Source of the DNA: Ophiobolus disseminans
Lineage: Eukaryota; Ascomycota; Dothideomycetes; Pleosporales; Phaeosphaeriaceae
Reading direction: 5' to 3'
Assembly (NCBI GenBank): GCA_010093685.1
Contig: MU006235.1
Span: forward strand, 387,780-451,779
DNA: 64,000 bases
A program made the translations under genes and the position numbers. Under the pieces are notes generated by a model. It saw only the letters and a list, made by a program, of their open reading frames with translations, did no database searches and was not told where the DNA came from. Each line of letters opens with the position of its first letter. The first letter of the stretch is position 1. This document shows positions 20,124 to 32,515 of this stretch, one piece after another.

Positions 20124-21940
20124 ATGACGTGTGGCGGGTGGGCCTCTCGTGAACTTTGGAGATAAACTGTGCGGCCCGGCGAGGCTGAATATATACCTTT
20201 TCCAAACGTGACGAGAGAAGAAGTACCCAGAGATAAAAGTACTGTTGTTCCGAGCGGGAAGTACAGACAGGCGGTGTCCAATATATCTAGCAGCGGGAGG
20301 GCCCTGGCTGGGAAGGATTGGGGGCGCAAGCCGATCTTATTGGAAAGGAACAACGTTGATCTCCGGCTGGGTTGGGCGCCGTCGTGTCACCACGCTTTTT
20401 TAGAGAATGAGAAAGATGCACGGTGTGGTGGACCCTGTTTCAATGCACTTGGGATGAGCAGCGCACGCTGACTGGGGCACAACGACTACCAGATGGAACG
20501 TGTGGCTGCGGGCCGGTGTGAATGGCGGAGTGCAGGGAGTGCTTTCCCACAAAATAGGTCCACAATCAAAGTAAAATATACCGGAGTGCGTGGTCCAATA
20601 TAGTTTCAGAGCCAAATGTTATGGTGTTGGGGTGTGCGGGTTTTATTGAGGTGAAAGACGTGGGCGGGTACAAGGTCTTGGTTTCTTTCCAACGCGTTGG
20701 GCGGCAAGCGGCAGGTCATAAAAGCGAGGGCACGCCATGTCGCCGAGCAACTGCTATCGTCATCTATCTCGTTGTCCTTGGTTTGCAGCAGTGGGGCCGT
20801 GTTGAAATTAGCGCTATGAAGCGAACAGTTGCCCAAGTCACTTTGATTCCCATGTATGACGCATGCGGTCTGAAAACTGCGGAAAACTCGGGTGGTCGGC
20901 TACCACGTTTAGCGCCGGTATTTACGACACGTGAAGTGCAACGGAGATGCAGCATCAACGCATTTATGATAGGACGGCCTTCTCCCAGTTGCATCGCATC
21001 TCCACGAAACATACGTATTGAAGCCAGCACATGCCGAAGATCATTCAATGGGGATTGTCCAATTTCAGTCTTCTACATAAAACATCAGCCAACACTTGCA
21101 GCACGACACGGCCCGAAACATGGTGTGTGTAGTTCATCAATCGCGATCATCGTAAGCGCCTTGCTATATCCCGTCTCCTCTACTTCAAATGAAGACTAGG
21201 CCGCTGTCGCTCAGCGGGTGGCAGCCTTCCAGAAAGCACTACCCGTACTTCGGAACCTGCGGAACGCTGTAGCCGTACCGACATTTCGTCACCTAATGTC
21301 ATTCATCTCAACTTCTCATAGTGAAAGCACACGGGAAAATCTCGTTTTTGCACTATAATTGCAAATACACAGCAAGTGGCAAATCCTCATGTCCCGCCGT
21401 CATGAAGTGCCATAAGGTGCAGCCTAGATCGTACCCAAGCCTTCTGGACTATGGACTTATTTCCGCATCGCGAGTTTCGGAGCAAAGGAGTACGTGAACT
21501 TAGCGCGGCTGCTTACACTGCATTAATGACCGGCCGTTTATAGGGTCACGGTGCGCATTCAAAGTTAAAGCACGCTCTACATATTCGACAGCATGAATGT
21601 GTGTGTGGGGGTATGCAATTGGTGCGAGCAACGACAATGTTACACCACACACGTCGATCTCCCGTGCGGCTGGAGTCCACCCTTCAGCCGCCGGAGGAGC
21701 TCGGGCAGAGGAGCTTGGGGAAAGAAGATTGGAGCGGCTTGTTGTTCCATAGTAGCAATTTTGGGGGCGCTCTGCTATGTACATCGGCCGAGGCTCCATT
21801 GTAGCACGACAGCCGCGCAGATGAAGGAGAACGACTCGGGGAAGTGGTACAGGCAGTGGCTTCGGCGGGCAACGCTTTTCGTGCGCCGATGTTTATTGTG
21901 GTAGAGTTGTTCCGTGCAGTCGGTATTTCCCTTGCTAGTA
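20124..21940. other. 1.8 kb intergenic region, nothing recognised
   Basis: Holds open frames up to 192 codons (20621-21199) with no family resemblance and no splice-supported joins. The end adjoins the ARP2 3' flank. No repeats longer than about 10 bases were noticed. Confidence 0.4.
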
Positions 21941-23703
21941 TTATCTGGCACCAAGCTTCTCCAATGCTCGTGAACCTTGCTCCTCCCACTCTGCCTTTGA
22001 TATCCACATGTCCTCCTTGTCGGCCATCTGTAAAGTGTGAGATGAGGCGAGTTGTAGGAAGGCGAGTAATGCTTACAATATTTGCGAGCACAGCACCACC
22101 AAGGAAGACCATGTGTCGTCGCCTCGGTGGATCTTCGATACGGACCTTGAATTTCTGAGGAAGGCGTCAGTAATGCCTACAGAATGGCTATGTGCATGCA
22201 TACATTTAGTCGTTCCGGATTTCCATGCAGTATCCTTGTAAGCCACAGCTGCTTCAGCTCCTTCTCCAACCGGCTGGGAAGACCTGGGTACATGCTGCTG
22301 CCACCACTCAACACGATTGCCTTGTATAAGCTGCTGCGGACATCGACTTCGGCGGACTGGATCGTGTTGAACAAGAACTCTGCGATGCCGGGCTGCTCAA
22401 CGTCCACAAGATGCGGCTGGAACAGACACTCGGGAGCCTCGAAGCGCTCGCTGCCCACTCGGATGACCCGACCGTCTGGGAGAGTGTAAGATTCGACAAG
22501 CACCGTTGTGTCCTCGCTGAGTCGCTGGTCGAGTTCGAGGTCGTACGACACATAACAGAGCTTCTCCTTAATCTGACGGACGGTCTCGAAATCGGCGGTT
22601 CGGTTGAGCGCGTAACCTCTCCGTAGCAGGAGCGCGATCAAGTTTCGGGTCACATCGCGACCAGCAACGTCCAGGCGGCGGGTGAGGTGGTTGAGGACGG
22701 TGCTCTCGTAGACGGGGACAATGTGCGTGACACCGTCGCCTGAATCTACTACCACACCGGATGACAGACCCTGCGCGTACAGGGCTAGCACAGCCTGAAT
22801 AGCAACGTATACGCCTCCAAAGCCATAGCGCTCAAACATGACCTCGCACATTGTCTCTCGGTTCTTCAGCGGGTTCATGGGCGGTTCGGTGAGCAGGATC
22901 TTGCGGCCGGTGGGGTCGAGGTGCATCTTCTCGTAGAAGGTATAGTCCCAGAGGTGTTGCATGTCGTCCCAGCGCTTTACGATACCGTTCTCCATCTGTC
23001 GAGGGTGAGACAGCGTTAGCGTACACTGAGGCTACCCCCAACAGTTCTTGAGTAACCACATACGGGGTAGGAAATCTGGAGCATCGAGCGCGCCGCCGCC
23101 GCCTCGTCTCCGCACATGATGTCTTTGAGCTGGATGTCTCCGCCATCGCGCTCTTCGGTTCGCAAGATTGGGCGGCCGACTATCGACGGGTACTGGTGGT
23201 CGGGGAAGTTCTACACAGAGGGTTATTAGTGGCACGCTCCGCGACAGCGAATATGCAGCTACGAGGGAGACCGACCTGACCCGCGTAGCCTGCCTTGAGA
23301 AAGCCCGTTCCGCCGTCGAGGACTAATTGCTGCGTCAGCAGGGCTTTTGGGGAAGGCAGGGAAGCTTCGCATACCAATGGGAACTTCGGCCATCCTGTGT
23401 AGAGCTTGGAAAGGGCGTGAAGATAGTAACGGTGGGTGTTGACAAGCTGACAGTTGATGGTATGTAGCGTGCCTGGCCGAGTTGACGTTGGTGGGGCTTG
23501 TGGCTGGTCCGTGGGCAGGTACACGAATGCTCGCGACTGCGACTTGACTTCACCTAACAACTTGTGATGGTACTTAAGATTTGATTGATTTAAGGATGTA
23601 TATATATTGAGCAAGCTATTGCAACATCTACTGAGGCGTATACTTATGGCTTGGAGACATGACGCCATGGATACTCACTTAGTGCTGCTGTAGACGATGC
23701 CAT
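21941..23703 (-). CDS. ARP2: Actin-related protein 2 (Arp2/3 complex)
   Basis: Six exons: 23679-23703, 23276-23322, 23064-23210, 22204-22995, 22077-22154 and 21941-22027, giving 391 residues, the usual Arp2 length. The start MASSTAALILDGGTGFLKAG shows the actin nucleotide loop; VVDSGDGVTH is the second phosphate loop and VLSGGSSMYPGL the adenosine motif. NPERLN-KFKVRIEDPPRRRH is the Arp2 signature and MADKEDMW the end helix. The protein nucleates branched actin with Arp3 at endocytic sites. The first intron (23323-23678) is 356 bases, far longer than the other four (49-68 bases), and lies after 25 coding bases, where fungal actin-family genes often carry introns. Confidence 0.95.
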
Positions 23704-23978
23704 GTTAGAGGTAAAAGATGCATTGTGACCTTGGGTCCATTCAAGAATCATACAGGATAGCCCTGCGTCATAGCATCTTGATTAGCCATACCCTCTCTGT
23801 TGCTCGATGCTGCAATCCGAGATCGCTGGTCACCCACCTCGTGTTGCAGCAGTCGCGACTTGAGCCCGCGCTAACGCCCACAACCGGGCCCGTGCACATT
23901 GAATATTCAACTGGCTGCCCACCACCGCGAACTTTCCTCCAGCAGTCATCCTCAAGTTCGACAAGGAGATCCGTCAAG
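23704..23978. promoter_or_regulatory. Bidirectional promoter region ARP2 / RPL5
   Basis: Only 275 bases separate the two start codons, so both core promoters lie here. The RPL5 side has a pyrimidine-rich tract (about 23931-23957) before the start, as is common for ribosomal protein genes. No specific factor site is claimed. Confidence 0.55.
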
Positions 23979-25134
23979 ATGCCTTTCGTAAGTATACCAG
24001 CACCCTGAATGCTCGCAGCTTCGATGCTCGCAGCATTTACACCCCTTCATGATGAGAAACCCCGCCTCGACGAGTGTCGAGTGGAGTCTTTGCGAGTTGC
24101 TTCGAATGCGGGTTTGAAGCGTCAATCGCTGACTCTGGTAAAAGGCCAAACTCCAAAAGAATGATGCGTACTTCTCGCGGTACCAAGTCAAGTACAAGCG
24201 CCGCCGACAGGGCAAGAGTATGTCGCACCCTCCCCTCACGCAATCACAATGCTAACTGTTCGCAGCCGATTACTACGCTCGTAAGCGGTTGATTACCCAG
24301 GCGAAGAACAAGTACAATGCGCCCAAGTACCGCCTGGTCGTCCGCTTCACCAACAAGGACATCATCGCCCAGATCGTCCACTCCGAGATTGGCGGCGACA
24401 AGGTCTTCATGGCCGCATAGTACGTCTGGCGCAACGCACAATCATGAACTCTTTGGCTAACAGAATCCAGCGCTCACGAGCTGAAGCCCTATGGCATCAC
24501 CCACGGTCTCACCAACTGGTCGGCCGCCTACGCCACCGGTCTCCTGCTCGCCCGCCGCGTCCTCAAGAAGCTCGAGCTGGACGAGGACTTCGTCGGTGTC
24601 GAGGAGGCTGACGGCGAGTTCTCGCTCACCGAGGCCGCTGAGATTGACGGTGAGGAGCGCCGCCCCTTCAAGGTCTTCCTTGACGTCGGTCTCACCCGCA
24701 CCTCCACTGGTGCCCGTGTCTTCGGCGCAATGAAGGGTTGCTCCGATGGCGGTGTCTTCGTTCCCCACTCCGAGAACCGCTTCCCCGGGTACGACGTGGA
24801 AGGCAAGGAGCTCGATGCCGAGACCCTCCGCAAGTACATCTTCGGTGGTCACGTTGCTGAGTACATGGAGACCCTCGCCGACGACGATGAGGAGCGCTAC
24901 AAGTCCCAGTTCAGCGGCTACATCGATGACGACATTGAGGCCGACGGTCTTGAGGAGCTGTACCAGGATGCCCACAAGCAGATCCGCGAGGACCCATGGA
25001 AGAAGGAGGAGAGCGAGAACAAGAAGTCCAAGGATGAGTGGAAGGCCGAGTCCCTGAAGTTCAGGAGCAAGAAGCTCACCAAGGCCGAGAAGGAGGAGCG
25101 CGTCCAGAAGAAGATTGCTGAACTCAAAGCATAA
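23979..25134 (+). CDS. RPL5: 60S ribosomal protein L5 (uL18)
   Basis: Exons 23979-23987, 24145-24217, 24266-24419 and 24471-25134 give 299 residues, normal for fungal uL18. The start MPFAKLQKNDAYFSRYQVKY, then RRRQGKTDYYARKRL, KPYGITHGLTNW, LDVGLTRTSTGARVFG and SDGGVFVPHSENRFPGYD are all diagnostic. It binds 5S rRNA and enters the large subunit with uL5 as the 5S particle. The C-terminus is highly charged (KKEESENKKSKDEW), as in the family. The three-codon first exon followed by a 157-base intron is typical of fungal ribosomal protein genes. Codon use is clearly biased to C-ending codons, unlike the neighbours, fitting high expression. Confidence 0.97.
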
Positions 25135-26035
25135 GTAACTTTTCTGTGTGTGGATTCTATGATGACAAAAGCACGGCTTCCGGCGTCTGGGGATGATTGG
25201 GAACGGCATATGATTCCCGGTTCTGTAGATAGCCTTTCACGACCTCAATGAGATGATGAGATGGCATGCTACAGTTGGCTACCACAAGCCAATACTTTGA
25301 CCACGTTGAATGATTTGCTTGATACTTACGCCCACTGCCTTGCACTTGATGTGGACACATTTTGATATACACTAGCTGTTTACACCGAGTCAAACTTTGT
25401 TGCGTGTTTGGCGATGCACGTGTCGACCCACATCAACGAAAGTAGCATCTTCTAACACGCTCGTTGTTAGAGGAAACTACATGGCGCTGTCGTAAGTTTG
25501 GCTTCTTCCTCCAATCGACGGATTTAGTTGGTCTTCTCGGATTGACACGACGATGTCGGCTGTTTGTAGCCAGCGGGAACGTCAGCTAGTCTGATGAATA
25601 GTCGGTCTCCGGTCAGCCCTTTACTCAGCGCGGCGCATCAGCTCTGTCGTGCAACGCAGCGCACAGCCGCAGCGATTCGGGTGAATGAAGACAGCGTCCA
25701 AAACAACAGCAGGCTGACCAGGGCGGATTGTTTAAGGCCGAAAGCATGGCGCGCATGTGGTGAGGTGCAAGAAGAGGAGCCGAAAGCCGCAACCGACTCT
25801 TTCGTCATCGCTCGACGACGGCACCGATCGAGGGCCCACTCATCACGTCGTTGGAGCCGAGGATCGCACAAAGCAGCCAGAGGGTTGTAAGCTCGTCGCA
25901 TATTACCAAGTCTGTTGAGCGATTTGTGGTCGTCGCGTGCAGCCTCCCTCAGCCGGCAATGTCCTAAGAGCGGCAACATTTCCAATCAACCCCGCGAAGA
26001 TCCGCCTCACTGCTCGGCAGCGTTCACACCACCGC
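25135..26035. other. Intergenic, nothing recognised
   Basis: Contains the RPL5 3' flank and the leader of the LRR gene. The last in-frame codons before 26036 are open back to 25937 but show no conserved sequence. Confidence 0.4.
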
Positions 26036-29000
26036 ATGGCGACGTCTGCAGTGACGACTGTGCAGCCGCACGATACCACGGCCGCCATGGAAGACATTCA
26101 CGGCGTAGACGTCTCCTGGCTGCACCATTCTACGAGAGGTGAGACTGAGACGCGCGTGCTTCCCTATGCTGGGCGCGCTCCACTATGACGGAGCCTCCCA
26201 GCGGATGAGAGCCTGGCTAACGAGTTGCGCCCTACAGACCACCACCACCGACAGCAGGCGCCGTCTTCGCCTGGACTGACACGAGATGCACCTCCGAAGA
26301 CGTCCTCGCACGGTGGCCTCCCCACCAGAGGCCCCGAAGAGCGCAAAACGCACAGCCGCGGCCCATCCGATGTCGCAAAGGCAGCACCCGCAGCACCAGC
26401 CCAGAAAGCCGTCGCGCAGCCACCGCCAGAACCCGCGACTCCCCCGCAGAAGATGCCAAAGCGACCAGCGCTGCTAGGCCGCAGCAGCGCTGAGAAGGTT
26501 GGGGGCACCACGCCTCCCGACTCCAAGAGCCCCTCGCGGCGCAACTCGTGGATAAACAGCCTCAGCTCCAAATTCGGGTCGCAGAACCCGCCAGCTCAGA
26601 CAACACACGCCCAGGCCCAGGGCTCGCCGGCGCCCTCGCACGCCACCAACGGAACCACATCCTCCGCCAACGGTGCGCTCAACGGCATACAGGCAGCTTC
26701 GGCGGGCGGTCAGAATGGGCTGGAGCCGTACATCCCGCAGCAGCCGAAGGCGTCGTTCCTCTCGAATGCGCTGCGTCGGCTGTCCTCGGGTACGCAGGTC
26801 GGCACGGTCGGGAAGGTGCATCCCAATGGCGGCATGTGCCCTAGGAAGGTCATGAACGTCGACCCCAACCGCGACCGCTGTCTCGTCCCGGAGCTCGACC
26901 AGAATAAGCTGCGCAAGGTCGCCTTCTGTGTCGACGTTGAGATTGCCGGAGGGCCAAAGTACAAGGATGATGCAGATTCCGAGGAGCGCAAGAAGAAGCG
27001 CAGAGACAAGAAGCTGAAGGAGCGCGGCGAAGGCGAGGCACTCAAGCACCCAGACGCTGTGGCTGACGAAAAGGACAAGGACGGCATAGTGGCCGTTGCG
27101 CAAGAAAGCCTGGGCGACGACAGCGACCCAAACCCTGAAGGCACCGTGTTGACCGAGGACAAGAAGGAGACCAACAACAAGAAAGAGAAGAAGAAGCGTT
27201 CCGAGGCAGAGCGCAAGGAGCGGAAAGAGAAGAAGCGTAGAAAGGCTGAGGAGAACGGGTCCATACCCATCGAGTTCACACGGGACGACGACCAAGGTAG
27301 CGTGGAAGGGGTCCCTGTTGCGGCTGCTGCAACGATCACACCGCCCAGGTCCCAAGATCGACCAACAGTGGACCCACTGCGCATATATCGAAGATGTTGC
27401 CAACTGCGGGAATCGCCCATCTTGAAACGGATCAGTGACCAGCTTTCGGCACCATCTGCGTGCTCGCTTGCCCATCCCGGAGTGGTGACCTGCCTCGATC
27501 TCACCGGCTCAAGATTGCAGCTCGCAGACGTCATGACTTTGTCGGACTGGCTGGCTATCGTGCCGGTGAAGAAACTTTTCCTTGAAGATGCGGATCTGAA
27601 CGATGAGAAGATCAGGGTCATACTGGCAGGGCTATTGGCGGCAAAGATGCCGGACGCCCCGCGAAGACGTGCACCAACACAGGAAAAGAACGGATCAATT
27701 CAATCAGAAGAACCCCTGCAAGGGTGCGCCATCAAGAAGCTCGTTCTTAAGAACAACCCCAAGATCACGGCTGAGGGTTGGAAGCACATTGCTCTCTTCA
27801 TCTACATGTGCAAGTCTGTCGTCGCACTGGACGTATCAATGATACCGTTTCCGCGCCAACGTTCACAGATAGCCTCCCCGCCCAATACTCCCCAAGAAGA
27901 GCACGAAGCCAGCAGATCGCGGCCCTCGGATGTTGCCGATATCTTCTCCAAAGCCATTGCAGAGCGATTAGGCGGTTCTGAACTCCAAGAATTGTCCATG
28001 GGTGAATGCTCACTGACCTCGTCGAACATCAGGAAGGTCATCGATGGTTGTACCATGAGTGGCATCCAACGCCTAGGGCTCGCTTCGAATGACATCGACA
28101 GTGAAGGCTTGGAGCACGTAATGCACTACATTCGCTCTGGTGTTTGCCGGGGTATCGACCTTGGTGGGAACGATCTGGGAGCCTGGATACCTCGATTGTG
28201 CGAAGGACTGGGCAAGCACAATCCAACATGGGCGCTTTGCCTACAAGACACCGGTCTCACGCCGGAAGGTCTGAAAATCTTGTTTCCGACGTTGGTGGCT
28301 ATGCCAAATCTCCGCTTCCTCGACCTCTCCCACAACAAGGGCCTCTTCTCGCATCAATCATCCGTGTACCTCATTCGGAAGTATCTACCTTTGCTCAAAG
28401 AGCTAAAACGGATACACTTAACAGATGTCGACTTGAAGCCCGCAGATGCAATCGCCATTGCAGAGATTATCCCAGACTGTCAACAGATTGCACACATCAA
28501 TATCCTAGAAAACCCTGAGATATCACGCGTCGCAACAACCACCGATGAAGAGACACAAGAAGAGGCAGCCGCGCTATATGCCTCGCTAACTCTAGCTTCC
28601 AAGCTGTCTACATCAATCATCTGCATAGATGTCGATGTACCTGCGCCCGAGATGGGAGAGGTTGTCAAGGCGTTGGCGAAACAAGTGGTGGCATACTGCC
28701 TTCGGAACATTGAAACACTCAATGAAGTTCCCGAGCTCAACTCTGCATCCAAGCAGGTCGAAGTACCACATATTCTTATGCATCTTATCGGACAGGAGGA
28801 TATCTACTGCAAAGAGGAGAACGTTCTGCCTGCGCCAGACGAAGACTATATTGTTGGCGGAACTGGAATTGCGAAAGCACTCAGTTATTGTTTGTCTCAC
28901 AAGGCGACTGACCTACAGCGTGTCTCGCTTCCAGCAAGTGGCGCGAACACGCCGAGAAGCCGAACTGGAGACGTTGAAGAGCATGGCAAGGCAAGAGCAA

Positions 29001-29848
29001 TGTCGAAGAACTTGCTCGAGACAGCACGTAACACTCGTGCAAGAATTCAACCAGCCTTGATCAGGGAAGTGAAAAACAACAATGAGATGGGCTACCGTAA
29101 GTTTTCAATGACTGCTCACAATAGAGCTTCACCAGCTAACACTCAACTAGGTAAACTCCTCTTCCTCGATCAAACCCTTCAGGGCATGATCCAACGCTTC
29201 GAAGACGAATATCCCGAAACGCGCCTCCAACCGTCCGACAATGCCTCAGTCGCCAGCTCCATCGGCACTTCTGGTTCCATACCGAGTAGCTCCCCGCCTG
29301 TATCCCACGTCCCCACCCTCGACAACAGCGTCAGCACCGACTTCACAAACCAAGACTCGGACGAAGAAGGATCCCTTACCCTCCGCTCAAGACACAACTC
29401 CGATGTCTCCCTCGCATCCCGCCACATGTCCCTCGAAGAAGGCCGCCTCCACCGCTTCGGCCACCGCGTCCGCACCGGCCTACTCAATCCCAGCCGCCCC
29501 ACCTCATCGCACGAAAACGCCGAACATACTAACCCGGCCTTTCTCTCCGGCTCCATGGACGACTGCGGCCTTCCCGAACACATCCTCTCGTTGCGCACGT
29601 ACTTCCAGAACTACAGCGGTGACGAGATGAAGCAGATGATCGAAGGCGTGGGATGGGAAAAAGCTTTTGACAAAGTGGTGGCCAATGCAGAGGAGCTGAG
29701 AGATCTCGAGAAGGAGGATCCGACTGCCTTTCAAATGTTCAAAGAGAGTCAGATCGCCGCGCTCAAGAATCGGAATCCGGATGTGTATGGCCCGGGGGAG
29801 GCGCATGAGCATAGGAAGAGCGGGGATGATTTCGCAGTTGAGGATTAG
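26036..29848 (+). CDS. Large leucine-rich-repeat protein, Mhp1-like
   Basis: Exons 26036-26138, 26238-29096 and 29151-29848 encode 1219 residues. The start MEDIHGVDVSWLHHSTRD (from an ATG 17 codons after the first) is followed by a disordered basic/serine-rich region, then a conserved block with FLSNALRRLSSG, CPRKVMNVDPNRDRC and RKVAFCVDVEIAG. A lysine/glutamate-rich coiled segment comes next, and an RNase-inhibitor-like LRR region spans roughly residues 430-800 (LDLSHNKGL, LVLKNNP, LGLASNDIDSEG). The tail is again serine-rich. Fungal homologues are annotated as cell wall biogenesis protein Mhp1 or LRR protein; the yeast namesake is linked to microtubules. The name is from memory and moderate. 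The second intron is 54 bases, in frame and stop-free. Confidence 0.82.
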
Positions 29849-30027
29849 ATTGCGCATAGTTTGTTTTTGGTGCATAGCGCTTTGCAATTACTATCATGTA
29901 CGACCAGATATATTTCTAGCGGTTTTGGCTTCTTTCAGATTAGCATAGTGTAATTCAACATTCTTAAACATAAGCTTAGTTTGATTAGATATTATCAATA
30001 TACCACAATCTCTGTCTCCTCAAAGCC

Positions 30028-30067
<40 letters not shown>
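29849..30067. repeat. Intergenic (CA)18 microsatellite
   Basis: A perfect (CA)18 tract lies at 30030-30065, just past the stop of the minus-strand membrane protein gene and between two convergent genes. Confidence 0.9.
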
Positions 30068-30068
<1 letters not shown>

Positions 30069-31521
30069 CACCCAAATATATCCCCCTCCCCCGGCCTCCC
30101 CACACTTACCCGTCCCGCCTCTCCCACCCTTAAAACCCTCTCCCGTCCACACGCCTCCAGCGCCCCATACCGCACTACCATCCCACCCCTTTCCACCGCG
30201 ATGTCCTCCGCATCCCCGTTCCCATCCACGCCCTCGAGGATCGGCGCGCCAAATGCTCGCGCCACTTCAATCGGATTCAAACTCACCGCGCGCCCGAGTG
30301 TCCAGTAGCCATGGTAGAGGGGCAGTATGGCGAGGACGGCGATGAGAGAGCACAACACCCCAGAAGCGAGGAATGGGAAGGATACATTGTAAGACCCACG
30401 TGTAGTCGTGACAAGCGCGCGTTGAATTAACGGGCCCCGAGCCAATGAAACCAAACACCCTAGCACGCCGACGCTGACGCGATTGGTTTGCAACCTCAGC
30501 ACCAATTTGACTGCAGTCCATGGCGATGTGGACGCATAGCTATCGTGCAATTCCGCGACGCTGACGCCGCGTAACATGCGTACCCAAAACGCTACAACAA
30601 CGCCTTCGGCCAGGGCGCACAGCGTGAACAAAGTGCAGAGGATCTCGGCGAGGGCGAGGATGGGCGAGGGGTTGGGGAAAGCGGTGGTGGACATGCCGGT
30701 CAAGGTTAGGATCAGGGATGTGGATAGGGCTGTTACTGTGGGGGTTGTTAGCATAGGGTCTAAATTGGAAAAAGTGGGATGATTGGGAAGTGGATAGGTG
30801 GATACGTACGTAGTAAGACGCAAAATAGTGCGCCTGCACTGCGCCATGGAAAACGTCGTAATGCCCCGCTGAACCATGGGCGTCGCAGGTGGCGTGGATT
30901 TCGCATGTAATGCTTCGTCGGCGGTGTGTAGTAGTTACTCTTTGGTGGGATGAGTTTGGCTTGCTCATCAGAGGTAGATCTGAAGTGCGTCGAGTTTGCC
31001 CAAGGCAGGGCTTCGAAATAAGGAGCAGAGTTTGTGTGTGTATGTGTATTAATTGGCGGGAGGTTGAAATTGAAGAGACGCAGGGAGTTCGACTGGGATG
31101 GAGTTTTTGAAGGCGCAGCGGAGGGTTTGCGGGACGGGAGCAACTGAGAGTTTATTTTCGGTAGTGAATTTGAAGTCTTCCTCGAGAGGGAGCGTGTTTG
31201 TGTTCTTGATGTGTTGCGTGATGGTGTTCGCGATGAGGATGTACGGGAGAAGGGATAGACACCAGGCCATATAATCGGCAATAGTTTAGGTGGTGTTGGA
31301 AGACGTGTCGGCGAGTTTGGTATTTGTGGATATTCTACCGTCGGGGATATGCTAGATGTTGATACTGGTGTGTTTGGCGGTCGGTATGGAAGGTATCCAG
31401 CCCGTGGCGTAGCGTCCGATAGCATGGAGACTGCATCTTCTTCGATAGTGCCAGAGTCATATCTGCTAGTATCATATTCGTGTACGACTTCGAGATGTAG
31501 AGGGAGCGGCGTGTAGCTCAT
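30068..31521 (-). CDS. Fungal multi-pass membrane protein, unknown function
   Basis: Two exons, 30810-31521 and 30068-30735, with a 74-base intron, make 459 residues. The N-terminal half is a disordered, Ser/Thr/Pro-rich cytosolic-type region (about 1-215). About four hydrophobic segments follow: FSGALRRF to LFCVLL at the exon end with TALSTSLILTLTG, ILALAEILCTLFTLCALAEGV, a weaker one near VLGCLVSLARG, and FLASGVLCSLIAVLAILPLY. After the last comes GRAVSLNPIEVARAFGAPIL, a motif I recall near the C-terminus of fungal DUF3176/DUF3433-type membrane proteins; the spacing of segments is compatible with a shortened DUF3176 protein. Function unknown. Confidence 0.7.
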
Positions 31522-32515
31522 TTCGCACAGCGACTATATTGATAAAGTGAGAGCTAGGAGGAAATAACCCGGCGCGACACCATTTCTTCATGGGCACGCC
31601 TGGTACATGTCCCTGCTGCCGACAGCGGCGAGGTCTAGAAACCGACAACAGCCAGGCGCACAGCGCCGCATCGTGCCGCACTTGTGAGAATGCCCTCCAA
31701 CATGCTATGATACGGCGTTCGATTACGAAGGATGTGGGATTGCCTCATGGGGAAATAATCTCACGTTGCTGAAACGCGCTTTGGCCGTAAGTGGTTGGCG
31801 GGCATGTGGCTTAGCAAGAGGCCTGATCCCCGCAACTCCATGAGTCGATCCGCACGTTCATGCGGCGTTGCTATTTTTGTTGCCATTGGAGACTTTGGTT
31901 TAGAGATGTGTTGTGGTGGAGGCTGAATTCCTGCGCCGTTTTTGGCGTGCTGAGGATGCCACGACATGGTTGGAGTGTGACGTGTGCGCGTAAACCCTTC
32001 TATTGCACAGCCCACGAGAGGCACAACTAGTATGGACTGCTGTCGTCGCATCCAGAGTTGGTCGGCGTTTTCGTATATGTTGGTCGCTTTCGTTACGGCG
32101 CAAATGTTGCCAGATGACGCCGCGGATGTTGTTGCAAGTGAGCGATCCGGGTTCGTTAGCCATCGGGTCTCCTCACCAAAAAGCGTGCACTAATATTACG
32201 CCCTTAGTTCCTTTGAGTGACGACAGTGGCACACCTCCAATCTTGAAAGCATCGAGACGGGAACGATGAGCCAACTACTTCGCTAGATTTTCGCCCCACG
32301 CATCGTGACGCCCTGCATAGAAGTCTCAACGCGAGATACGAGGTTCAAAGCGAGATGTCGCCAGCTTCATGTTGCGAGGTCGTCCAGACCATGCGAAACC
32401 TGGAAACCGGAAGAAATTGTGTGAAGAACGCGATATAAAGATGGCTCGAAGACTGGCCTGAGTTACTCCCACCCTCATTATTCGGGAAGCGCATTGTCGT
32501 GGCTGGCCCTCCAAC
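31522..32515. other. Intergenic, nothing recognised
   Basis: Divergent spacer of about 1 kb between the membrane protein gene and the next unknown gene. Only short shadow-type open frames are present. Confidence 0.4.

Noticed and set aside
18872..20890. Similar MYDxCGxKTA peptides in two open frames (near 18875 and 20852)
   Set aside because: The DNA match is 24 of 33 bases without flanking similarity; among all pairs of positions in 64 kb several such matches are expected by chance.
26474..27475. Long minus-strand frames opposite the Mhp1-like gene
   Set aside because: Antisense shadows; the plus frame has conserved motifs and splice sites.
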